Below the pieces are notes generated by a model. It was not told where the DNA came from. It saw only the letters and a program-made list of their open reading frames with translations, and searched no databases. A DNA stretch of 5,919 bases from CAYQZD01 sp964421875 (GTDB lineage: Bacteria; Electryoneota; Tariuqbacteria; Tariuqbacterales; Tariuqbacteraceae), in NCBI GenBank assembly GCA_964421875.1, contig CAYQZD010000175.1:1-5919 (forward strand), in the 5' to 3' direction. The number at the start of each line of letters is the position of its first letter. The stretch's first letter is position 1. A program made the position numbers and the translations under genes. Shown here piece by piece: positions 1 to 4,747 of the stretch.

Positions 1-36
1 TCGAAAGCTAAACCAGCAAATCTTTTTATTATACTA

Positions 37-108
37 TCTCGCGAAAGCGGGAATCCATCTTCTTGTATTTCTTTGTATTACTGGACTCCCGCTTTCGCGG
101 GAATGACA
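37..108. repeat. REPIN-like inverted pair (GCGGGAAT family)
   Basis: 18-bp arms at 40-57 and 82-99 are reverse complements with one mismatch, around a 24-nt AT-rich loop. Each arm carries a GCGAAAGC-type palindromic core. The right arm is an intact unit (minus strand TGTCATTCCCGC, GAAA, GCGGGAGTCC). The left arm has lost its outer shoulder. It is the same family as 2870-2895. Confidence 0.65.
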
Positions 109-184
109 GAACATTGGACAATCTTTTTAAAATCAGTATAACGCCAATTCACAGACAACCGGCAACTATCCACTAACCATACAT

Positions 185-213
185 AAAAAGGGCGGGGAAA
201 ATCCCCGCCCTTT
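185..213 (-). terminator. Strong intrinsic terminator for leftward transcription
   Basis: A 12-bp perfect stem (187-198 with 202-213) has a 3-nt loop and a core GGGCGGGGA/TCCCCGCCC. On the minus strand it runs into TTTTTATG. This is a textbook Rho-independent terminator, about 285 nt past the FecR/barrel stop codon, and closes the leftward transcription unit. The plus-strand reading is followed only by TTTAATG, so it favours the minus strand. Confidence 0.8.
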
Positions 214-235
214 AATGCTTTGATCCAGCGTAACA

Positions 236-271
236 CTAAAAAGGTAATTGTTTAGTTCTTTGAACATTACC
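236..271 (-). terminator. Candidate weak intrinsic terminator
   Basis: On the minus strand GGTAATGTT pairs with AACAATTACC (nine pairs with one bulged base) around a loop of about 10 nt. TTTTTAG follows directly. The stem is AT-rich, so termination would be partial. It is the first of two possible terminators downstream of the FecR/barrel gene. Confidence 0.4.
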
Positions 272-279
272 CCTAAAAA

Positions 280-371
280 GTCATTCTGTCAAGCGAAGCG
301 CAGACAGAATCCCTCTGGGTTTTTATCGTCCTTACAACGTTAAAGAAGGATTCTGGCTTCGCCAGAATGAC
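280..371. repeat. REPIN-like inverted pair (TTCTGNC family)
   Basis: Two palindromes face each other: 283-290/303-310 (ATTCTGTC ... GACAGAAT, 12-nt loop) and 350-357/361-368 (ATTCTGGC, TTC, GCCAGAAT). The outer flanks GTCATTCTG and CAGAATGAC, and the inner flanks GAATCC and GGATTC, are mutually complementary. The whole segment can therefore also fold as one long hairpin. It lies between the FecR/barrel gene and its terminators. Confidence 0.65.
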
Positions 372-400
372 CATAATGGTGTTTACTCGGACAACCTAAT

Positions 401-490
401 AAACCCTCATGCGAGGATTTCTTTCGCAACCTCGTACAACTTAAGATGTAAATTCACGGCTCTCATATTGAAGCTGCCGCTATTTTCAAA
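401..490 (-). repeat. Structured leader element, copy 2 (downstream of the FecR/barrel gene)
   Basis: Same-orientation copy of the leader at 2520-2607, starting 9 nt after the FecR/barrel stop codon. Positions 401-435 match 2521-2555 at 32 of 35 bases, and the TTTGAAAATAGC box recurs at a similar offset (479-490 versus 2596-2607). Hairpin 2 (401-408 with 413-420) keeps eight pairs while its loop changes from GGAU to GCAU. Hairpin 1 (427-448) keeps five of six pairs, with G-C replaced by A-U at the second pair and C-G by U-G at the fifth, and one pair lost. No gene follows this copy within the window. It could be a 3' UTR element, the leader of a lost gene, or a dispersed repeat. Confidence 0.6.
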
Positions 491-498
491 GCAAACAC

Positions 499-2496
499 CT
501 AAAAAGTAAACGCAGTCTCTATCGTGGTGATACGGTTGGGCTCGCCATTATAATAAATAGTCTTGTTGTCCATTATCAGCGACACGCCGCCGGAGAGCCC
601 TATCCCCACGCGGTAACCCATCACTGTGCCGTCAGCCTCGGTGTCGAAAATGTCCTCCGCATTAGGCTGGTTGTAATAGGCTTCGGCCAATGTGACCTTG
701 GGAATGAACTTGGTGTTCAAACTGCCTTTGCCGTAAACAGACTGATAATCGGGACCCTCATCGATACTCATCGACTGTAATGCGCCGTAAACTTCAAATA
801 GATTGAAGAAGTTGAATCCCAGGTCGGCGAAATAGCCCTTGGAAGTTTTCTGGATACTCTTCAATTTAGCCTTCTTAGTGACGTATGCGTTGAACTCATC
901 GTCATACACCACCCGCTCGGCTTCATAGGAAAGGTCGAAAAACTCCCCCAGAAACTCCTTTTCAAACTGGCGGTACTCGATGCCGGCGGTCAAAGGCCCC
1001 AGATTGAAACGAGCCCCAGGAGCGCCCATACCCCAGCCATGACCGTCGACCTTGGCAAACTGCCCGTAAAGCCACAAGTTCATATTCTTACGACGCATCA
1101 AGGGAATGCCCATATCCAAGCCCCACTCCATCACGCTCTCAGTGGAATCGCTGAAATTGGGAGCGGGATTGTTGATGTCGGGCAAATCCCCCCAGGCAAT
1201 AAGTTGGTCGATGACTGAATCCGGTATCAGGCTCTGAAGCTCGGCGATGTGGTGGTAATCGTCCCTGCCCGGGAACATGTCCCAATTATCCGGAGCGCCG
1301 TCCCCATCCTCGTCGTCGATTCCTAAATACTGATTGCCGTCGTAAACCAATGTGCCCCCGAAAATCACCGGAAGAACTAACTTGGTCTCAAAGGTGAGCC
1401 TCCCGCCCACCAAGCCAGGAGTGTCCAGTTCATTGAAATTGTTTATCAATCCCTCAAAACCGAACTTACCCTTTTTTATCGACGTCTGCAAACCCACACG
1501 CCGCACCTGAGGCCATTCGATGGCGTTGGTGTAGCGCCGCATTATCAAACCGTAGCCGAAAGTGATGGGCGATAGCGCCCCGCCACGAATATAAAAATTA
1601 TCCTCCGGCTTCCCATAGCGCAGGTAAAATATCTTATCCACAACATCGCCGGCGTCGTCCCAATCCTCCTCGCGCAAATTGCCTTCGCTGTCGAAATAGA
1701 AGGGCAGGTCGAGCCCAATACCAAACTTCCAGATGGAAAAGTCCGGCCGCAAGCTGATGAACTGATAATTCACCCCGTCAAGAGAAGAAACGCCCGCAGC
1801 GCCGTCGATACCCAATCCCACTCCTCCGCCTTCCGAGGGCTCAATCCCCCCCGGCGGAGTCACCGTGGGAGCGGTAGTCCCGGGTTCGCCTTCCTCCTCC
1901 GGCTCCTCGCCCTGCTGCGGCATACCCTCAGGCTCTATCCCCTCCTCCGGATTAACCTCGATCACATTCATCGAACCGTCCATACCAGCTAAACACATCT
2001 GACCCGCAGGAACGAATAACTGCTGCCCCGTGAGGTTGTTTATCATCTGCACCAGCCCCTCCAGACACAGCAGCCGCGTATCGCCGCTGGGACTGACCAA
2101 AACCCAGAAACTGGTGCCCTTGACCGATGCAACCGCTGAAGGAGTCTTGACCTCCATCCCTATGTCAGAACGCACAATCTTGGCCCAGATATCCCCAAAT
2201 TTGACATTGACCCCGCGCTTACCGCCGGCGGAATCCGGCGTGATCAATTCTACTGCGGAATTGCCGGAAAGCTTGACTAAACTGCCATCCTCAAAAAATA
2301 GTATCCCCAGCAAGCCTCCGGCATTGGTTTTTAAGGAATCCCCCCAGCTAATACCCTCCTTCGCCGCGGGAATATGAAAAGAATCGGCGCCAACCTCCAT
2401 CCTGAGGGCGGGTTCCTTCAAAGCGTTGATTACACCGATAGGATCAGCGTATGCGGTTACGGCGATTAGAAGAAAAGGCAATAACAACTTTTTCAT
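499..2496 (-). CDS. FecR-domain / outer-membrane beta-barrel fusion protein
   Basis: Exported 665-residue protein of unknown specific function. Residues 1-17 form a signal peptide (two Lys, hydrophobic core, AYA cleavage site before Asp18). Residues about 45-175 look like a FecR domain: a 'KTNAGGLLGILFFEDGS' start, 'VNVKFGDIWAKI', 'TPSAVASVKGTSFWV', then 'LEGLVQM' and 'VPAGQ'. Residues 184-232 are an acidic Pro/Gly/Glu-rich linker. From about 245 to the end the sequence alternates aromatic/hydrophobic and polar residues with Gly-rich turns and finishes in ETAFTF, as expected for an outer-membrane barrel with a terminal Phe. A single thrombospondin-type-3-like calcium motif lies at 395-409. 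The ATG follows GGAGG by 6 nt, so the start is firm. No TonB box, plug domain or neighbouring sigma factor is visible, so classical FecR anti-sigma signalling is not supported. A periplasmic FecR-like domain tethered to a barrel is the inferred architecture; cargo or ligand is unknown. Confidence 0.85.
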   Translation of the reverse strand: MKKLLLPFLLIAVTAYADPIGVINALKEPALRMEVGADSFHIPAAKEGISWGDSLKTNAGGLLGILFFEDGSLVKLSGNSAVELITPDSAGGKRGVNVKFGDIWAKIVRSDIGMEVKTPSAVASVKGTSFWVLVSPSGDTRLLCLEGLVQMINNLTGQQLFVPAGQMCLAGMDGSMNVIEVNPEEGIEPEGMPQQGEEPEEEGEPGTTAPTVTPPGGIEPSEGGGVGLGIDGAAGVSSLDGVNYQFISLRPDFSIWKFGIGLDLPFYFDSEGNLREEDWDDAGDVVDKIFYLRYGKPEDNFYIRGGALSPITFGYGLIMRRYTNAIEWPQVRRVGLQTSIKKGKFGFEGLINNFNELDTPGLVGGRLTFETKLVLPVIFGGTLVYDGNQYLGIDDEDGDGAPDNWDMFPGRDDYHHIAELQSLIPDSVIDQLIAWGDLPDINNPAPNFSDSTESVMEWGLDMGIPLMRRKNMNLWLYGQFAKVDGHGWGMGAPGARFNLGPLTAGIEYRQFEKEFLGEFFDLSYEAERVVYDDEFNAYVTKKAKLKSIQKTSKGYFADLGFNFFNLFEVYGALQSMSIDEGPDYQSVYGKGSLNTKFIPKVTLAEAYYNQPNAEDIFDTEADGTVMGYRVGIGLSGGVSLIMDNKTIYYNGEPNRITTIETAFTF

Positions 2497-2502
2497 ATGT
2501 TT

Positions 2503-2507
2503 CCTCC
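2503..2507 (-). promoter_or_regulatory. Shine-Dalgarno of the FecR/barrel gene
   Basis: GGAGG on the minus strand ends 6 nt before the ATG at 2496. It is a near-ideal ribosome binding site and fixes the start of the FecR/barrel gene. Confidence 0.85.
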
Positions 2508-2519
2508 AAAATTCTCCAT

Positions 2520-2607
2520 GAAACCCTCATCCGAGGATTTCTATCGCGACCTCGTGCCTCGAAGGTCGACAATGATGACTTACGAATATTAGTTAGCTAT
2601 TTTCAAA
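2520..2607 (-). ncRNA. Structured 5' leader element, copy 1
   Basis: Part of the 5' UTR of the FecR/barrel gene. Read on the minus strand it has a TTTTGAAAATAGC box (around 2596-2608), a 27-nt spacer, and hairpin 1 (2547-2568, six pairs CGACCU/AGGUCG with a 10-nt loop). A short linker leads to hairpin 2 (2520-2541, nine pairs including one U-G wobble, loop GGAU), which ends 13 nt before the Shine-Dalgarno. The wobble makes hairpin 2 perfect only as minus-strand RNA. CGAGG on the 3' side of hairpin 1 could alternatively pair with CCUCG in hairpin 2, so a switch between two folds is possible. A diverged copy lies at 401-490. I do not recognise a known riboswitch class. Regulatory function is inferred from repetition and structure only. 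Confidence 0.5.
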
Positions 2608-2610
2608 ATA

Positions 2611-2639
2611 AATATAGGAATTCGAAAAATAAAAAGCAA
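2611..2639 (-). promoter_or_regulatory. Sigma-70-like promoter for the FecR/barrel gene
   Basis: On the minus strand TTGCTT (2639-2634) is separated by exactly 17 nt from TATATT (2616-2611, five of six to TATAAT) in very AT-rich DNA. Transcription would start near 2604 and give a leader of about 110 nt containing the two hairpins. This is a consensus match only. Confidence 0.5.
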
Positions 2640-2702
2640 ACGGAAATTCGGAAATAATATGAAATAATCAACCTGACGTAATTGTCCTGAATTATTCAGA
2701 AC

Positions 2703-2760
2703 CGTAGGATGGGTTGTAATCCGCCAATTATGCGTTATGGCAGGTCTTTAGCGAAGCGGA
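2703..2760. repeat. Degenerate intergenic repeat (TAGG type)
   Basis: Begins GTAGGATGGGTTGTAATCC and continues to GCGAAGCGGA. It resembles the GTAGG-plus-stem palindromes at 4338-4705 but is imperfectly self-complementary. It lies between the FecR/barrel promoter and the tRNA nucleotidyltransferase gene, with no coding potential I would defend. Confidence 0.35.
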
Positions 2761-2783
2761 AATCTGACATTTTCACTCCGCGC

Positions 2784-2830
2784 CGTCATTCCGGCGACCT
2801 GGGCGCCGTACGGTGTAAGCCGGAATCCTT
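2784..2830. repeat. REP-like palindrome (CCGGC core)
   Basis: GTCATTCCGGC and GCCGGAATCC pair through an 8-bp stem (2788-2795 with 2819-2826). The 23-nt loop itself contains GGCGCC and CCGTACGG palindromes. The flanks GTCATTC and GAATCC match the units at 280, 2870 and 4363, but the core differs. Confidence 0.6.
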
Positions 2831-2869
2831 CTTTCCACAGCACCCGCGCTCAAACGCACACAACATCCT

Positions 2870-2895
2870 GTCATTCCCGCGAAAGCGGGAATCCA
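2870..2895. repeat. REP-like palindrome (CCCGC core, GAAA loop)
   Basis: TGTCATTCCCGC, GAAA, GCGGGAATCCAG: an 8-bp perfect stem (2873-2880 with 2885-2892) with a GNRA-type tetraloop in plus-strand RNA. It is the same unit as the right arm of the pair at 37-108. It lies about 40 bp downstream of the tRNA nucleotidyltransferase stop codon. Confidence 0.7.
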
Positions 2896-2915
2896 GAGCA
2901 TGGCTCCAGGGGCGG

Positions 2916-2934
2916 ACTTGATACTTGATACTTG
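2916..2934. repeat. 7-bp tandem repeat abutting a stop codon
   Basis: On the minus strand the TAA stop (2937-2935) is followed directly by CAAGTAT, CAAGTAT, CAAGT, which is 2.7 perfect copies of a heptamer. Compare the heptamer array at 4710-4744. Confidence 0.7.
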
Positions 2935-4320
2935 TTACTCATTCTCCACCCATTCTTCCCAATGCCCCAGGAAATATTCCTTTGCCGCCTCGTATTCATT
3001 GGGAATAATCCCCTCCAATATCGCTTCCTCGATAATTTTCTTGATTTTTCCCACCAAGGGCCCCGGAGGAATATTCAGTGTCGCCATAATCTCATCACCC
3101 CGAACCGGAGACTGGAAAGCACGCATCTCATCTTTTTCCCTAACCTCCCCCATCCGCGCCACCATACCGTCGAAATTCTCCAAATAACGCTTCACTTTGC
3201 GAGGATTGCCTGAAGTGATATCCGCCCGGCAGAGAATCAACAGGAGGTCAAGGTCTTCACCAGCCTGAGTCATCAAACGCCGGATTCCCGAATCCGTAAC
3301 CTCCTGACCCGCTAAATTCACCGGACGCATATGCAAACCGGTCAGCTTAGCCGCCAGTTTCGCAGTATCCCGCGAATAACGCAGACGCTCCGCGATACGC
3401 TTAACCATCCGGCTCCCCAAATCTTCGTGGCCGTGAAAAGTGAAACCGTCCACCGGATCGAAACGCTTGGTAAGAGGCTTGGCGACATCGTGCACCAACG
3501 CGGCGAAACGGGTGACCGTATCCCCGCCGGAAGAAGCCACATTATCAAGCACTTTGAAGGAATGCAGCAGGATGTCCTTGTGGTTGAACTTGCCACGCTT
3601 CTCCACCCCCGACAAACGAGACGCCTCAGGAAGAAACACACCGAAAGCCCCCACCGCAAACAGCGTCTTCAACGCTCGAGAAGGGCGCGGAAGTTCCAAT
3701 ATCTTCCAGAGTTCCATCCCCAGCCGTTCCGCCGCTACCCGCTGCAATCCCCCCAAACCGTCACGCATCGCTTCCATTAAGCCTGGAACCATCCGCAGGT
3801 TGAATCCGGCCGCGAAACGCGCCGCACGCATAATCCGGATAGGGTCGTCACCGAAAGTCCGCTCCGGAAGCAAAGGCGTGCGTAATATCCGCCTCTGTAA
3901 ATCCTCCACCCCCCCGCAAGGATCCGAAATCTCCAGCGTGTCGACTTCAGAATTCAGCCGGGCGGCGGCGGCGTTGATGGTGAAATCCCGGCCCCGCAAA
4001 TCCCCCGCCACCCAGTCCGCCTCGGATAAACCCTGCTCCGGAACCCGGGGCTCGCTGAACTCCAGTTTCCGGTTTTCATAAGCGAAAAAAGCGGTCTTGA
4101 ATTTGGGAAATTTGACCACCTTCCCCCCGCCAAGCTCGGTCCGAACCCGCTCCGCCACTGTGTGAGCCGGACCCAATACCAGAAAATCCAGGTCCGTCGC
4201 TGCCCGATTAAGCAGTATGTCGCGCACCGCGCCCCCCGCAAGGTAAACCGGAATCTTTACCCGCTCCGCCACCCCCGCAATGCGCCGCATAAGCGCTGTA
4301 TTTCGTATTGTTGACTTCAA
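2935..4320 (-). CDS. cca: tRNA nucleotidyltransferase (CCA-adding type) with HD domain
   Basis: Cytoplasmic class II nucleotidyltransferase that adds or repairs the 3' CCA end of tRNA. With the start used here it has 461 residues, usual for the family. Visible motifs: GG at 29-30 and RD at 33-34, the metal-binding DLD at 43-45, RDFTINA at 111-117, DDPIRIMRAARF at 158-169, and an ER-containing helix near 198. The HD domain has H247, H253, H277-D278, H296/H298 and H330. The C-terminus has the conserved PPGPLVGKI and EAILEGII pattern. I chose TTG at 4320 because TAGGA sits 5 nt upstream. ATG at 4290 (451 residues) lacks a ribosome site, and ATG at 4428 would add 36 residues read from a palindromic repeat. 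Specificity (complete CCA, CC only, A only, or poly(A)) cannot be settled from sequence alone. Confidence 0.93.
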   Translation of the reverse strand: MKSTIRNTALMRRIAGVAERVKIPVYLAGGAVRDILLNRAATDLDFLVLGPAHTVAERVRTELGGGKVVKFPKFKTAFFAYENRKLEFSEPRVPEQGLSEADWVAGDLRGRDFTINAAAARLNSEVDTLEISDPCGGVEDLQRRILRTPLLPERTFGDDPIRIMRAARFAAGFNLRMVPGLMEAMRDGLGGLQRVAAERLGMELWKILELPRPSRALKTLFAVGAFGVFLPEASRLSGVEKRGKFNHKDILLHSFKVLDNVASSGGDTVTRFAALVHDVAKPLTKRFDPVDGFTFHGHEDLGSRMVKRIAERLRYSRDTAKLAAKLTGLHMRPVNLAGQEVTDSGIRRLMTQAGEDLDLLLILCRADITSGNPRKVKRYLENFDGMVARMGEVREKDEMRAFQSPVRGDEIMATLNIPPGPLVGKIKKIIEEAILEGIIPNEYEAAKEYFLGHWEEWVENE

Positions 4321-4324
4321 CTGT

Positions 4325-4353
4325 ATCCTATATTTAAGTAGGGTGAGTTTCAA
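4325..4353 (-). promoter_or_regulatory. Possible promoter of cca
   Basis: On the minus strand TTGAAA (4353-4348, five of six to consensus) is 17 nt from TAGGAT (4330-4325, four of six). The -35 lies inside a TAGG-type repeat. The -10 overlaps the proposed ribosome site; if real, transcription would begin near 4318 and translation would have to use ATG 4290. The two readings exclude each other. Confidence 0.25.
4326..4330 (-). promoter_or_regulatory. Ribosome binding site deciding the cca start
   Basis: TAGGA on the minus strand ends 5 nt before a TTG codon at 4320. The ATG codons at 4290 and 4428 have no comparable site, so this favours TTG as the start. Confidence 0.45.
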
Positions 4354-4359
4354 CCCACA
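4338..4359. repeat. TAGG-type short palindrome, plus orientation
   Basis: GTAGG followed by GTGAGTT, TC and AACCCAC: a 7-bp stem with one mismatch. It is inverted relative to the copies at 4620 and 4683, which end in CCTAC. Confidence 0.5.
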
Positions 4360-4362
4360 ACC

Positions 4363-4386
4363 CGTCATTCCACCCCACCCGGAATC
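4363..4386. repeat. REP-like unit with reduced core
   Basis: The GTCATTCC shoulder and GGAATCC shoulder are preserved, but the loop ACCCCACCC contributes no further pairing. It is followed by TTCTTTT, as after the unit at 2784. It is translated only if the spurious upstream start of the cca frame is used. Confidence 0.5.
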
Positions 4387-4394
4387 CTTCTTTT

Positions 4395-4455
4395 GTAAGG
4401 GCGAACCGCCGTTCGCACCTACCGGCAACCGGCGGGTCTGAATGACCTGCCCTAC
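4395..4455. repeat. 61-bp composite palindrome with GTAAGGGC/GCCCTAC ends
   Basis: Terminal inverted ends GTAAGGGC (4395-4402) and GCCCTAC (4449-4455) enclose a hairpin GCGAAC, CGCC, GTTCGC (4401-4416), a CCGG pair and GGTC, TGAAT, GACC (4435-4447). It has MITE-like size and architecture, with no coding capacity. Confidence 0.5.
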
Positions 4456-4471
4456 ATCTTGCGGGAGATTA

Positions 4472-4480
4472 CCCCCCCCC
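4472..4480. other. C9 homopolymer
   Basis: Nine consecutive C residues in the gap between cca and the VCBS gene. It is the longest GC homopolymer I see here and a plausible length-variation or sequencing-error site. No gene reads through it. Confidence 0.8.
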
Positions 4481-4532
4481 GCCTACCAAATATAGCCGTA
4501 ATAGCCAGTGAATCTCTCCGTCGAACAACGCG

Positions 4533-4565
4533 ATTGCTTCGTCCGGCGGTTGCCGGACTCGCAAT
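4533..4565. repeat. Nested palindrome ATTGC ... GCAAT
   Basis: The outer ATTGC (4533-4537) pairs with GCAAT (4561-4565), and the inner GTCCGGC (4541-4547) pairs with GCCGGAC (4552-4558) around GGTT. It is one member of the cluster of unrelated short hairpins in this gap. Confidence 0.55.
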
Positions 4566-4584
4566 GACAGATAAGTGGTATGCA

Positions 4585-4606
4585 TTCCCACGCAGGAGCG
4601 TGGGAA
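4585..4606. repeat. Perfect 9-bp hairpin TTCCCACGC
   Basis: TTCCCACGC, AGGA, GCGTGGGAA: a perfect stem with a tetraloop and no T-run, so a repeat rather than an intrinsic terminator. Confidence 0.6.
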
Positions 4607-4619
4607 CGAGGAAATGATT

Positions 4620-4642
4620 GGTGGGTTAAGAACCCACCCTAC
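4620..4642. repeat. TAGG-type palindrome, GGTGGGTT core
   Basis: GGTGGGTT, AAG, AACCCACC followed by CTAC: an 8-bp perfect stem with a 3-nt loop. It has the same layout and AAG loop as 4683-4705, with different stem bases. Confidence 0.6.
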
Positions 4643-4682
4643 GACTCACGGCAATTGACGTGCCCGCCGGATCCCCGCACCC

Positions 4683-4705
4683 GGCGGAATAAGATTCCGC
4701 CCTAC
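4683..4705. repeat. TAGG-type palindrome, GGCGGAAT core
   Basis: GGCGGAAT, AAG, ATTCCGCC followed by CTACA: an 8-bp perfect stem with the same 3-nt loop and the same CCTAC tail as 4620-4642, but compensated differences in the stem. Confidence 0.6.
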
Positions 4706-4709
4706 AAAT

Positions 4710-4744
4710 TATATCTTATATCATATATCTTATATCTTATATCC
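4710..4744. repeat. Heptamer tandem array (TATATCN)x5
   Basis: Five contiguous 7-bp units TATATCT, TATATCA, TATATCT, TATATCT, TATATCC fill exactly 35 bp and end 3 bp before the stop codon of the VCBS gene. Only the last base of the unit varies. Strongly AT-rich, with no coding role seen. Confidence 0.85.
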
Positions 4745-4747
4745 ATC

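Noticed and set aside
273..374. 33-codon minus-strand frame (ATG to TAG) across the 280-371 repeat
   Set aside because: It is made almost wholly of the palindromic repeat and has no ribosome binding site.
2520..2607. Known riboswitch such as c-di-GMP or mini-ykkC
   Set aside because: Two adjacent hairpins invite the comparison, but the loops (GGAU and a 10-nt loop) lack the ACGR loops of mini-ykkC and the conserved GEMM core.
2451..3213. Short plus-strand frames in and around the 2497-2934 gap
   Set aside because: They are built from promoter, leader and repeat DNA or lie antisense to the end of cca; no ribosome sites or recognisable domains.
3331..4081. Overlapping plus-strand open frames opposite the nucleotidyltransferase gene
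   Set aside because: Low-complexity Arg/Ser/Pro-rich translations lying antisense to a gene with intact catalytic motifs; open only because of its codon bias.
4321..4428. N-terminal extension of the nucleotidyltransferase to ATG 4428
   Set aside because: The extra residues are translations of a GTCATTCC/GGAATCC repeat, and the family normally starts shortly before the GG...RD motif.
4585..4606. Intrinsic terminator of the VCBS gene
   Set aside because: The stem is strong, but neither strand has a T-run after it; the same holds for the hairpins at 4620 and 4683.
4338..4705. CRISPR array
   Set aside because: The repeats are different palindromes of unequal length with no constant repeat-spacer periodicity and no cas gene.
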